From Puniceibacterium sp. IMCC21224 (GTDB taxonomy: Bacteria; Pseudomonadota; Alphaproteobacteria; Rhodobacterales; Rhodobacteraceae): DNA of 64,000 nt. Made by a program: the position numbers and the translations under genes. A model generated the notes under the pieces. The model was given only the letters and a program-made list of their open reading frames with translations. It had not been told where the DNA came from and made no database searches. Within the stretch, counting starts at the first letter, position 1. Every line of letters begins with the position of its first letter. Location: NCBI RefSeq assembly GCF_001038505.1, contig NZ_LDPY01000003.1:124001-188000 (forward strand), read 5' to 3'. Positions 33,814 to 43,065 of the stretch are shown here, one piece after another.

Positions 33814-35282
33814 TTAACCGAGCACGAAGGGATTGGCTCGGTTCGGGCGCGTCGAAATCCAGACGCTCTTGGCCTGCAGATATTCACGGATCGCCTCGGC
33901 GCCGCCCTCCCGCCCGATGCCGCTCTGCTTGTAGCCTCCGAACGGCGTGGTGAAGCTGGTGGCGCGATAATTGTTGACCCACACGGTGGCCGATCCACGC
34001 TGTCAAATGCGCGACGGAGGTTCTGCGTCCATATGCCGGCGGCGAGACCGTATCTGACATCGTTGGCGATGCGGATCGCGTCTGCGTCGTCCTTGAACCG
34101 CAGCACGCACAGGACCGGGCCGAACACCTCTTCCTGTGCGATCCGCATGTCGTTGCGGACATCTGTGAAGATCGTAGGCGCAACGAACTGACCTTGGCCA
34201 TAGCGGGGACCTTCGAGGGAATGCCCTCCAAGGACGCAGGTCGCGCCCTCGGCCTTCGCCATTTCGATCATCCGCAAAATCTTGTCGTACTGGGCGCGCG
34301 TCGCGATCGGTCCGATCTGCGTTTCCATCAGGGCGGGGTCGCCGATCCGCGCCTCGCGCACCGCAGCGATCAGCCGCTCCACGAAGACATCGTGGAGCGA
34401 GTCGTGCAGCAACAGGCGTGAACCCGCCATGCAGGTCTGGCCCGATGCTCCAAATATGCCGGAGATCGCTCCCTTGACCGCCTGTTCGAGGTCGGTGTCG
34501 TCGAACACGATGTTAGGCGACTTGCCGCCCAACTCCAGCGTCACCGCTTTGAAGTCTGCCGCCGCCGCCAGGTTGACCGCCCGTCCGCCCGCCTCGCCGC
34601 CGGTGAAAGCGATCTTCGCGACACGTCGATCGGCGACGAGCGGTTCACCGATCTCGGGACCGTAGCCCGTAACGACATTGACCACGCCGGGGGGAAAACC
34701 CGCCTCCAGCGCCAGCCGACCGAGTTCCAGCAACGATGCGGACGTGTATTCGCTCGGCTTGATGACGAGGGTGTTACCCGCCGCCAGCGCGGGCGCCATC
34801 TTCCATGTGGTGAGCGCCAGCGGCGAGTTCCACGGCGTGATCGCGACGACGACGCCGAGCGGTTCGTACTTAACATAGTTGAAGACGTCCGGCTTGTTGA
34901 TCGGCACGACCGATCCCTCGATCTTGTCGGCAAGCCCGGCATAATATTGAAACCATTGTGCGACGTTGCGCACTTGGCCGCTGACCTCCGCCATCGGCTT
35001 GCCGTTGTCGCGTTGCGCGACCGCGCCGAGCAGATCGACATTCGACTCGATCAGATCGGCGAGCCGACGCAGCAACGCTCCCCGAGCGGTCCCTGTTAGT
35101 CTTGCCCACTCCGGATTGCGAAACGCCCGATGCGCGGCCTCAACCGCCCGGTCCGCTTCCGCGGCGCCCCCTCGTGGGATGCGGGCCCACGCCTCGCCCG
35201 AATAGGGCTCGATCGTCTCGAACCATTCGTCCGAAGCCGGGTCGCACCAGTGCCCATCGATCAGGAGCTGATATGTCTTCAT
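33814..35282 (-). pseudogene. Aldehyde dehydrogenase gene with a frameshift near its 3' end
   Basis: From the ATG at 35282 (MKTYQLLIDGHWCDP) the protein follows NAD-dependent aldehyde dehydrogenases: ITPWNSPLALTTWKMAPALA, IAFTGG, catalytic LELGGKSPN (Glu) and SGQTCMAGSR (Cys), EEVFGPVL. Near 34000 the frame shifts: the correct C-terminus SATVWVNNYRATSFTTPFGG, then YKQSGIGREGG and a stop at 33814, lies one frame away. All catalytic residues precede the shift, but the C-terminal oligomerisation strand is lost in the continuous frame, so the gene is probably inactive unless the shift is a sequencing error. Confidence 0.8.
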
Positions 35283-35313
35283 CACGTCTCGCTCCGTCTC
35301 ACGGAATGAACCA

Positions 35314-35604
35314 TCATGCCCTTGGGCCGAATCCGGCATAGGGGCGCAGCGGCACGATCGCGGTCACTTCCAGCATACCGGCGGCAACCAGTGGAAGGGT
35401 CTGCAAGCCCGAGCGGACCGCGGCTTCGTCGACCGCCTCGATCAGCAGGCAGGCTCCGCCCTCGTCGCCACGATGCCAGATCTGCCGGATGAACCCGTCG
35501 AGATACAGTTGCCGCGCACGCTGCGCCTCCACTTCGAGATGCGGCGCGAAGTCGGCATCGGTGAACTGTTCGGACTTGCGGCGGGACAGGGTGATGAACT
35601 GCAT
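35314..35604 (-). CDS. Muconolactone-isomerase-like (YciI-type) protein
   Basis: 96 residues from the ATG at 35604 (MQFITLSRRK). The plan EVEAQRARQLYLDGFIRQIW followed by GACLLIEAVDEAAVRSGLQTLPLV and an ending in EVTAIVPLRPYAGF matches muconolactone delta-isomerase-like ferredoxin folds (PF02426). Substrate inferred only. 31 bases upstream of the aldehyde dehydrogenase on the same strand and divergent from a LysR gene, so part of a small catabolic operon. Confidence 0.7.
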   Translation of the reverse strand: MQFITLSRRKSEQFTDADFAPHLEVEAQRARQLYLDGFIRQIWHRGDEGGACLLIEAVDEAAVRSGLQTLPLVAAGMLEVTAIVPLRPYAGFGPRA

Positions 35605-35698
35605 GACGGCCTCCGTATCTTGAGACCAGAGGATCAACTTGCGTCATGCCGAAATCCAGGACATGTTTTGCAATAGTTCAGACTATTTTGGTCGCAAG

Positions 35699-36595
35699 AT
35701 GCTCAACCTCCACCAAATCGCCTGCTTCGTCACGGTGGCCGAAACCGAACATGTCGGGCAGGCTGCGGCCAGACTCAACATGTCGGCCTCGCCGCTCAGC
35801 CGCCAGATTGCCGGCCTGGAGGCAAGACTGGGGTTCGCGCTGTTCGAGCGTCGCCGTCAGCGGCTTCGGTTGACCGCAGAGGGTCGGATGTTCCTGGACG
35901 AAGCCCGCGCCTTGCTCGATCATGGCGCCCGTATCGAGGCCGGGATCGCGATGCGCGCGCACGGCGCCGATGCTCCGATCACGATCGGCTATGTCGAGGC
36001 GGCGGTGCATACCGGCGTTTTGCCCGGCGCGCTGCGGCATCTGACAGGTTGCTATCCGCGCGCCGCGATCACGCTGCGGGCGATGCGCAGTGGGGAGCAG
36101 GTCCAGGCGTTGCGTGAACAAGCGATCGATCTGGCGTTCATCCACACTCCGTCTGACGACGATAATGACCTGATCGGCGCCCATATCTGCAACGACCCTT
36201 TACTCTTGGCGATCCCCGCAGCCGATCCGCTGGCGCGTCACACGACGGTCCGGCCGGAGGATCTTGACGGACGTATCTGGATCACCGCCCCGCGCCGAGC
36301 CAATACCGATGCGCGCGCCGAATTCCTCACCGCCTGCGTCGCAGCGGGGTTCATGCCTGACATCCGACACGAGGCGGACGATCTGATCACGCGACTTGGC
36401 CTTGTCGGAGCCGGGCTGGGATTGGCGATGGTGCAGGACAGTCTTCGGCATGTCGTCGGTCCCGATGTCGTGCTGACTCCACTGCCGTGGTTTCCGCTGT
36501 CGGTGCCAGTTCATGTCTTGCGCCGCGTTTCGGACGAACGCGCAGTGACTGATCTGATCTACGCGGCGGCATCGGCGATGCGGCGTTCAGCGTGA
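35699..36595 (+). CDS. LysR-family regulator of the catabolic block
   Basis: 298 residues from MLNLHQIACF (35699). HTH: FVTVAETEHVGQAAARLNMSASPLSRQIAGLEARLGFALFERRRQRLRL (~9-57). Ligand domain with ITIGYVEAAVHTGVLPGAL and DLAFIHTPSDD, as in BenM/CatM-type regulators of aromatic breakdown. Divergent from the isomerase-aldehyde dehydrogenase operon. Confidence 0.9.
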   Translation: MLNLHQIACFVTVAETEHVGQAAARLNMSASPLSRQIAGLEARLGFALFERRRQRLRLTAEGRMFLDEARALLDHGARIEAGIAMRAHGADAPITIGYVEAAVHTGVLPGALRHLTGCYPRAAITLRAMRSGEQVQALREQAIDLAFIHTPSDDDNDLIGAHICNDPLLLAIPAADPLARHTTVRPEDLDGRIWITAPRRANTDARAEFLTACVAAGFMPDIRHEADDLITRLGLVGAGLGLAMVQDSLRHVVGPDVVLTPLPWFPLSVPVHVLRRVSDERAVTDLIYAAASAMRRSA

Positions 36596-36647
36596 CAGCC
36601 AACATCAGCTGCATTCTCGTCATGCCCAGTACATTGGATGGGCGGAT

Positions 36648-36767
36648 GGCAATCGGCGGCGTTTGCGCGTCCCTCGCGCAGAATATCGGGCCATGGCGTA
36701 CGATCGGCGGGGCTGGCCGGCAACGCCCGACGAAGATGAGCACTACGTCTACGCTATAGCCCTCTAA
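36648..36767 (+). repeat. 119-bp direct repeat, copy B
   Basis: The better-preserved copy: it stays open and would encode RAEYRAMAYDRRGWPATPDE then DEHYVYAIAL and stop, the C-terminus of a protein I do not recognise. Same orientation as copy A; together they frame the hydrolase/dehydrogenase/LysR genes. Confidence 0.6.
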
Positions 36768-36999
36768 CGCCGCACAGCGCGTTCGTTGCAGCGCGACCTG
36801 ACGCCCACTTGGCAATCTATGGATGGCAAGATCTGATCGACTGCCTACCGGCCAGGTTTTGTGAATGCAGAGGCGATAGCTGCCGCTGCTGGGTTGGCAG
36901 CTTTCCCGATTGGGATCATTCAAGGAGCAACCGTGCCGCCGGCCGTTCGCGGTTATAAAGCGGTGTGACGGCGAACGTCGTAAGAGAGAGGTCCGACGA

Positions 37000-37554
37000 A
37001 TGGCGAACGAGCGAACAAGATTTATCCCGCGACGGACTGCTGAATCGCAGGCGATGGTAGCTGCCGTGAAGCGGGCTTGGCCAATCACCACGGCTATAAA
37101 CCGCCTGCCCTATGACGATGCAGATCAGGTTCGAGCCATGCTCGGCGAGTTGCTTGGCAAGCAATTAGATTCCAGCGTCGTCTTGGTCCCCCCGTTCTAT
37201 GCGACCGGAGGGGAGAATACCCGGATTGGGCTGAATGTATTCATCAACCAAAACTGTACGATGTACGACCTTGGAGGGATCGATATCGGCGATGGCGTGA
37301 TGATCGGCCCAAATGTGAGCCTGATATCGTCGGGGCATCCGATCGCTCCGTCTCAGCGAAGGGCCGGTGTGACGGCCGCGCCAATAGTTATTGAGCGTGA
37401 TGTGTGGATTGCTGCCAACGTCACGATCATCGCAGGCGTGACGATCGGCGAAAACTCAGTCGTCGCGGCCGGCTCGATAGTGACCAAGGACGTTCCGGCG
37501 AACACCCTAGTGGCGGGCAACCCAGCTAAAGTTATTCGGTCGATCGCCGAATGA
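37000..37554 (+). CDS. Hexapeptide-repeat acetyltransferase (maltose/galactoside O-acetyltransferase type)
   Basis: 184 residues from the ATG at 37000. A short maltose-acetyltransferase N-terminal domain (YDDADQVRAMLGELLGKQL) precedes left-handed beta-helix repeats: INQNCTMYDLGGIDIGDGVMIGPNVSL, then SSGHPI with the catalytic-type His, DVWIAANVTIIAGVTIGENSVVAAGSIV and the closing NTLVAGNPAKVIR. Acetyl-CoA-dependent O-acetylation of a sugar is the usual role; substrate unknown. Confidence 0.88.
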   Translation: MANERTRFIPRRTAESQAMVAAVKRAWPITTAINRLPYDDADQVRAMLGELLGKQLDSSVVLVPPFYATGGENTRIGLNVFINQNCTMYDLGGIDIGDGVMIGPNVSLISSGHPIAPSQRRAGVTAAPIVIERDVWIAANVTIIAGVTIGENSVVAAGSIVTKDVPANTLVAGNPAKVIRSIAE

Positions 37555-37694
37555 TCTTTATAGAGAAAGTACCAGACGGCATCGATGTGCGGAAAACGTC
37601 CGGGACTGTTGGAAAGGCCGGACGGGTGTGGAGTGCCCCCACTGAAGTGGTCCACCAACTGGGATAGTATTATCCCGTATCAGGAGGATCAGAG

Positions 37695-37862
37695 ATGGCT
37701 GGAAAGCGAGACAAACCCGAAGACGTGGTGCTGAAGCTTCGGCAGGTTGAAGTGCTGCAAGGGCAAGGCATGGGGATCGCAGAGGCGGTGAGGCAGATCG
37801 GCGTGTCGAAGCAGACCTATTACCGCTGGCGCAAGCAGTATGGGGGCATGAGCCGGGATTAA
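37695..37862 (+). pseudogene. IS3-family OrfA with a premature stop
   Basis: MAGKRDKPEDVVLKLRQVEV, a HTH (GIAEAVRQIGVSKQTYYRW), then MSRD followed by TAA at 37860. The frame beyond continues FKRLKELETENTRLRRAVSD, so the stop interrupts a normal OrfA leucine zipper. Confidence 0.75.
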
Positions 37863-37949
37863 TTCAAACGGCTGAAGGAGCTGGAGACGGAGAATACCCG
37901 GCTGAGGCGTGCCGTGTCCGATTTGACGCCGAACGATCCTGACTGAGGT

Positions 37950-38310
37950 CGCCCGGGGAAACTTCTAAGCCCTTCCCGTCGCCGTCGATGTATCGACCAG
38001 GTGCGGCATCGTTCGACGCAGCGCAAGGTGCCCATCGGCCTGCCGGACGAAGAACGGCCGACCGAGGATATCATTGCACTGACAGAAGAGTTCGGACGCT
38101 ATGGATATCGCATGATCACCGGAATGCTGAACAACAGCGGCTGGCAAGTAAATCATAAAAGGGTCGAGCGGATCTGGCGGCGGGAGGGGCTGAAAGTCCC
38201 GCAAAAACAACCCAAGAAGGGTCGGCTCTGGCTGAATAATGGGTCGTGCGTCCGGCTGCGACCAGAGCGCCCGAACCATGTCTGGTCCTATGAATTTATT
38301 CAGGACCGGA
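37950..38310 (+). pseudogene. IS3-family OrfB, N-terminal fragment
   Basis: Reads STQRKVPIGLPDEERPTED, YGYRMITGMLNNSGWQVNHK and RPNHVWSYEFIQDR, then breaks off at the IS256 insertion. About 15 residues near the start also seem deleted, and the rve catalytic domain is missing. Confidence 0.75.
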
Positions 38311-39590
38311 GAGAGTGTCCGATCTTCTGTGTAACTGTGAACTGGTCCATGCTTCCTGAGAGGAGAGCAAGGACGATGACGATTTCGAAGGAACTGCTGG
38401 ACGAACTACTGAAGGGCTGCGAGCGGCCTGAAGATCTGCTTGGCGATGCCGGGCCGATGAAAGAGCTCAAGATCATGCTGATGGAGCGGATGCTGGGTGC
38501 CGAGCTGACCGCGCACCTGGGCTATGAAGATGGCAAAGATGCTCCGGCCGATCAGTCCAACCGGCGCAACGGCACATCCTCCAAGCGGCTGAAAGGGCAG
38601 GACGGCGAGGTGCCGATTGCCGTGCCGCGCGACTGCGACGGCAGCTTCGAGCCTGAGCTGGTGAAGAAGGGCCAAACCCGGATCGACGGGATGGATGACA
38701 AGATCATCGGTCTCTATGCCGCCGGCCTGACGGTGCGTGACATCCACGCCCACCTTGAGGATGTCTATGGCCTGCAAGTGTCGCCCGACCTGATCAGCCG
38801 CGTCACAGATGCCGTTCTGGACGAGGTCCGGGACTGGCAGAGCCGCGCGCTGGACCGGATGTATCCCATCGTCATTTTCGACGCTCTGCGGGTCAAGATC
38901 CGCGACGCTGACAGCCGCATGGTCAAGAACAAGGCAGTCTATGTCGCTCTCGGCGTCAACAGGGATGGCATGCGCGAGGTTCTGGGCCTGTGGATCGCCG
39001 ACAACGAGGGTGCCAAGTTCTGGCTCTCGGTGATGACGGAACTGAAGAACCGCGGGGTGCAGGACATCCTGATCGCGGTCGTGGATGGTCTCAAGGGCTT
39101 CCCTGACGCCATTACCGCAGGCTTCCCGGACACGGCCGTGCAAACCTGCATTGTCCACCTCGTGCGCCACTCGCTGAACTTCCGCGCTTGGAAGGATCGC
39201 AAGGAGGTGGCTGCTGATCTGCGTCGGATTTACAGCGCCCCGACCGCCGATCAGGCGGGCGTCGCGTTGGATGCTTTCGAGGAGAAGTGGGCCGGGAAAT
39301 ATGCCTCCATCGCACCGGCATGGCGCAGGGCCTGGCAGGAGGTGATCCCGTTCTTCGTCTTCGATCCGGCCATCCGCAAGATCATCTACACCAAAAATGC
39401 CATCGAGAGCCTGAACCGGGTGATCCGCAAGTCCATCAAGACGCGCGGATCGTTCCCCACCGAGGACGCCGCCACAAAGCTGATCTCTCTGGCAATCCGC
39501 AACTTCGAGAAAGGAGGACGAAATGTTCGAGAATGGTTTGCCGCACGCAACCATTTCGCCATAATGTTCGAGGATCGCTTCAATGCGTGA
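38311..39590 (+). mobile_element. IS256-family element (left end and transposase)
   Basis: The left end GAGAGTGTCCGATCTTCTGTG lies inside the IS3 OrfB fragment. No matching right end follows the transposase directly; a similar GTTACACAGATTTGGACC occurs near 40870, beyond an IS110, so that IS110 probably inserted in its 3' margin. Exact right border uncertain. Confidence 0.55.
38376..39590 (+). CDS. IS256-family (mutator) transposase
   Basis: 404 residues from the ATG at 38376 preceded by GAGAGCAAGGACG. Family pattern: ERMLGAELTAHLGYEDG, YAAGLTVRDIHAHLEDVYG, then the DDE core with D in YPIVIFDALRVKI, D in ILIAVVDGLKGFPDA, CIVHLVRHS and the Glu in TKNAIESLNRVIRKS. It looks intact. The continuous frame starting upstream is only a fusion with the IS3 fragment. 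Confidence 0.95.
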   Translation: MTISKELLDELLKGCERPEDLLGDAGPMKELKIMLMERMLGAELTAHLGYEDGKDAPADQSNRRNGTSSKRLKGQDGEVPIAVPRDCDGSFEPELVKKGQTRIDGMDDKIIGLYAAGLTVRDIHAHLEDVYGLQVSPDLISRVTDAVLDEVRDWQSRALDRMYPIVIFDALRVKIRDADSRMVKNKAVYVALGVNRDGMREVLGLWIADNEGAKFWLSVMTELKNRGVQDILIAVVDGLKGFPDAITAGFPDTAVQTCIVHLVRHSLNFRAWKDRKEVAADLRRIYSAPTADQAGVALDAFEEKWAGKYASIAPAWRRAWQEVIPFFVFDPAIRKIIYTKNAIESLNRVIRKSIKTRGSFPTEDAATKLISLAIRNFEKGGRNVREWFAARNHFAIMFEDRFNA

Positions 39591-39715
39591 CCGTATCTGA
39601 AAACCCGCATGGGCCAGACCAGATACACAGATGGGGTGGTTGCCGCCCTCCCCAGACGGCATCGCAATGTGCCAGGATAGTGGTCTGAGAACCACATAGC
39701 GGAGAGGACGGCGAG

Positions 39716-40741
39716 ATGAAGGATACGATAATCGGGGTGGATTTGGCAAAGCGCGTTTTCCAACTCCACGGTTCGACGACGACTGGACACGTGATTTTCC
39801 GCAAGAAGCTAACGCGCGAACAATTTCGGCGGTTCATGGCTGAACATCCCCCCTGCCTGGTGGTGTTTGAGGCCTGCGGCAGCGCCAGCTACTGGGCGCG
39901 CGAGATGGCTAAGCTTGGCCATGATGCCAAGCTCATTGCGCCGCAATACGTCCGGCCTTTCGTGAAGCGGCAAAAAAATGATGCGGCTGACGCCGAGGCG
40001 ATTGTGATCGCCGCGCGCCAGCCTGAGATGCGGTTCGTCTTCCCTAAGACGGAGGATCAGCAAGCCAAGGCGATGTTGTTCCGCGGCCGTGAGCGCCTCG
40101 TTCATCAGCGTACCGAACTGGTGAACGCCCTGCGGGCGGTGCTCTATGAGTATGGACATGTGTTTCCTGCCGGTATCGGTCATCTCAAGCGGATCGAAGC
40201 GCTGTTTGACGACCCTACCTGCGACCTGCCGATCCTGATCATCACGGAATGCCGTGACCTTCTGGCGCAGATTGCCGAGAAGACTGGCAGGATCGACGCG
40301 AAGACGAAAGCTCTGAAGGCGCTGGCCGCAGAGACTGATACGGCGCGCCGTTTGCAAACGATGCCGGGTGTTGGCCCTATAACTGCGCTGGCGGTCGAGG
40401 CCTTCGCGCCGGATATGGCTCAGTTCAAATCTGGCCGGGACTTTGCAGCTTGGCTGGGGCTCGTGCCACGTCAGCATTCCACTGGTGGCAAGGCAAGGCT
40501 CGGGCGGATATCGAAAGCCGGTCAAACTGATATCAGGCGCCTTCTAATTATCGGCGCGATGACAAGGATCATGGGACGCGCACGACACAAGGTGCCAGCC
40601 GAGAGCTGGATCGGGCGGAAATTGGCGAGCAAACCGAAGATGTTGGTCGGGATCGCATTGGCCAACAGGATGGCGCGCGCGATCTGGGCGATGCTGAGAA
40701 AAAATGAAGATTACAGAGATCCGACGCTGGCGGCGGCATGA
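39716..40741 (+). CDS. IS110/IS1111-family transposase
   Basis: 341 residues. DEDD domain: TIIGVDLAKRVFQLHG (D9), VVFEACGSASYWARE with Glu near 52, KNDAADAEAIVIAARQP with Asp pair near 95. C-terminal MPGVGPITALAVEAF and AAWLGLVPRQHSTGGKARLG. A different member from those at 1167 and 30138. The 125 bp upstream and ~360 bp downstream (40742-41103) hold no gene, only element margins. Confidence 0.94.
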   Translation: MKDTIIGVDLAKRVFQLHGSTTTGHVIFRKKLTREQFRRFMAEHPPCLVVFEACGSASYWAREMAKLGHDAKLIAPQYVRPFVKRQKNDAADAEAIVIAARQPEMRFVFPKTEDQQAKAMLFRGRERLVHQRTELVNALRAVLYEYGHVFPAGIGHLKRIEALFDDPTCDLPILIITECRDLLAQIAEKTGRIDAKTKALKALAAETDTARRLQTMPGVGPITALAVEAFAPDMAQFKSGRDFAAWLGLVPRQHSTGGKARLGRISKAGQTDIRRLLIIGAMTRIMGRARHKVPAESWIGRKLASKPKMLVGIALANRMARAIWAMLRKNEDYRDPTLAAA

Positions 40742-41103
40742 CTTCCATGTTGTGATCACCACAGCGACGGTGCCAAGGGGGTGTGAGAAGACGACGATCT
40801 GAATGGGCAAAACGATCGAACAGATCCGGATTCGGAAAACCAGTTGAACTCTATGGGCACCAAGCCCGTTACACAGATTTGGACCCGATCCGCTGATCAC
40901 CATCCCGGCCCGCGGCTTCTGAAAGTGCCGCACATCGAGGCCTGACAGAAGTTCGCACTCGATCACATGCCAATAAGGTCAAAACTTCTTGCACTACGGG
41001 CGGCAACCACAGAAGAGTTCATGACACTCTCGTCTTTCCTGACTTTCACGGCATCGACGTCGTCACAAAAACCACCGTTTTCGTTGGTCTGAGAGCCCCG
41101 CGA

Positions 41104-42018
41104 TCAACCCTTAGCTTTGCTCCCATTGGCCAACCCGCCGAGCGCCTGCCACAGCTCTTCGGCGACAGGTCCGCGACGGGCGCCGCGCTTGCGCATGACA
41201 CCGATCGTCTCCCTCCGCCCGGGGAGGATGTCGCAGCGGATATCCACCAGCAACCCTTCCTTCAGCTCCCGCACCACCATGAAATCGGGTAGATGCCCCC
41301 AGGCCAGTCCCTGAAGGATCAGGTCCTTCTTCATGCCATGATCCGGCACGGTGCATCGAGGCGCACCCTCCACCAAGAAGAAATCCTGATCGGCCGCCTT
41401 CGCGGTGTCCCGGATCACGCACTGGGCCCGCGACCTCAGGATCTCGACGGTGAGCCGGTCGGGTGCAACATCGAAGAAGCCCGCTGCGGCGACCGGAACC
41501 AAATCGATGCGCTCGAAAGGCAGCACTTCGAGGTCCAGATCAACGTCATCCACGCGGTGGATCGCAAGATCTGCGCTGCCTGTGCGCACGCGTTCGGACG
41601 GGCCCGCAACGGCTTCGTAATCGAGGTTGAGCTGTGTGCCAGGGCAATCGGAAAAGAACCGGGCGAGCCGATCGAGCACGATTTTCCGGCGGGTCAAGTC
41701 GCCCAAGACGACGGTCAGGCTGGGTTCTCTGCCAGTCCGCAGCTCCTCGGCAATCTGGACGAGGCTTTCCAATCGGTGAAGCGCATGCACGACATGCGCG
41801 TGGAAGGTTTCGCCCGCCTCGGTCAGCTTGGAGCGATAGCCCCGACGGTCGAGCAACTGCAATCCGAGCTGGGCTTCGAGACGACCAACCGCGGCAAAGA
41901 CAGAGGGATGCGAGCGCCCCAGCCGCCGCCCGGCCTCGGCAAAGCTGAGGGTCTGCGCAACAGCGTCAAACGCCCGCAGGTCACCGATTTTCATGCCGGT
42001 CAGATTGTTCATATTCAT
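41104..42018 (-). CDS. LysR-family regulator
   Basis: 304 residues. HTH: RAFDAVAQTLSFAEAGRRLGRSHPSVFAAVGRLEAQLGLQLLDRRGYRSKL (~15-65). Effector domain ends with RRETIGVMRKRGARRGPVAEELW. Met9 (MKIGDLRAF) is an alternative start. Divergent from the enol-lactonase-like gene 79 bp away, so its likely regulator. Confidence 0.9.
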   Translation of the reverse strand: MNMNNLTGMKIGDLRAFDAVAQTLSFAEAGRRLGRSHPSVFAAVGRLEAQLGLQLLDRRGYRSKLTEAGETFHAHVVHALHRLESLVQIAEELRTGREPSLTVVLGDLTRRKIVLDRLARFFSDCPGTQLNLDYEAVAGPSERVRTGSADLAIHRVDDVDLDLEVLPFERIDLVPVAAAGFFDVAPDRLTVEILRSRAQCVIRDTAKAADQDFFLVEGAPRCTVPDHGMKKDLILQGLAWGHLPDFMVVRELKEGLLVDIRCDILPGRRETIGVMRKRGARRGPVAEELWQALGGLANGSKAKG

Positions 42019-42097
42019 GAAAGAGACTGTCCAAACATTATAATTTTTTTCGAAACTTCTCTGGCTATCTTCGGGGGGTCAATAGGAGAATCTAATA

Positions 42098-42895
42098 ATG
42101 ACAGAAACTAGACATTTCACGACCGGCGACGATTGCAGGATTGCGTATCGCCTCGATGGCGACCCGCAAAATCCGCCGCTTGTCTTCGCGAACTCGATCG
42201 CGACGACCTACGACATGTGGGATGCCCAGATCGAGGAATTTGCCAGAAACTTCCATGTTGTACGCTACGACATGCGGGGACACGGAAGGTCCGATGTTCC
42301 GCCAGGCGCATACTCGGTGGATCGCCTTGGAAATGACGTCCTCGAGTTGCTGGACCATCTCCAGATCGGCCGGGCCCATTTCTGCGGACTGTCTCTCGGA
42401 GGGTTCGTCGGCCAGTGGCTGGGGGTGCATGCACCCGGGTGCATAGACCGCCTCGTCCTGTCCAACACATCGCCCTATCTGGGACCGGCTCCCCAGTGGG
42501 ACGACCTGATCCGAAAGACGCGCGATCCCGGCAGCATGACGTTTTTCGCCGATATGTTCATTGGCAACTGGTTCTCGCAAGTGACGCTTCGGGACAATCC
42601 GGAGACAAGCGACCCATTCAGGCAAATGGTGACTGCCACGGATCCGCAAGGCTTGGCGGGAAGTTTCGCTGCGGTTCGCGATGCCGACACGCGGCGCACC
42701 GTTTCCCTCATCACTGCCCCGACCTTGGTCATTGGGGGATCGGATGACACCGTCACCGTGGCAAGTCATAGCGAAGACATCGCCGGAAAAATTCCCAACT
42801 CGAAACTCGTCATCTTGGATGGCGTCCACTTGCTGAACGCGGAAAGGCCGAACGATTTCGATAATGTCGTGCTGAAGTTCCTGAAATCGGCCTGA
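42098..42895 (+). CDS. Alpha/beta hydrolase, 3-oxoadipate enol-lactonase-like
   Basis: 265 residues. PcaD-like features: LVFANSIATTYDMWD (~28-42), RYDMRGHGRSDVPPGAYSVDRL, nucleophile GLSLGG (~105), acid GGSDDTV and His in LDGVHLLNAERP. Known PcaD hydrolyses beta-ketoadipate enol-lactone; no other pca genes are here, so the substrate is open. Divergent LysR partner. Confidence 0.82.
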   Translation: MTETRHFTTGDDCRIAYRLDGDPQNPPLVFANSIATTYDMWDAQIEEFARNFHVVRYDMRGHGRSDVPPGAYSVDRLGNDVLELLDHLQIGRAHFCGLSLGGFVGQWLGVHAPGCIDRLVLSNTSPYLGPAPQWDDLIRKTRDPGSMTFFADMFIGNWFSQVTLRDNPETSDPFRQMVTATDPQGLAGSFAAVRDADTRRTVSLITAPTLVIGGSDDTVTVASHSEDIAGKIPNSKLVILDGVHLLNAERPNDFDNVVLKFLKSA

Positions 42896-43023
42896 ATAAG
42901 GTGTGACCCGCTGCCGGGTTCGTGGACACGAGGATATGAGTAGCTTGGCGTCGGGTAATTTATTGAGCCGTACATTACACTAATTTTTTGCTTATCCGCA
43001 TAGCGGACGGTCATCGATGGTCA

Positions 43024-43063
43024 ATTAATCGCGCCCCAGCTTCTGAGCTGGGGCGCGATTAAT
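43024..43063. terminator. Strong stem-loop terminator after the GST gene
   Basis: ATTAATCGCGCCCCAGCT (43024-43041) pairs perfectly over 18 bp with 43046-43063 around a TCTG loop. It lies two bases beyond the GST stop on the minus strand; the AT-rich stem base gives a T-run in either direction. Probably also stops transcription from the hydrolase side. Confidence 0.8.
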
Positions 43064-43065
43064 CG

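Noticed and set aside
38406..39749. 447-codon minus-strand frame
   Set aside because: Antisense of the IS256 transposase with no recognisable domain.
42420..42455. Palindromic GGGTGCATGCACCC run inside the enol-lactonase-like gene
   Set aside because: It lies in a well-conserved coding stretch near the active site and has no promoter context; probably codon coincidence.
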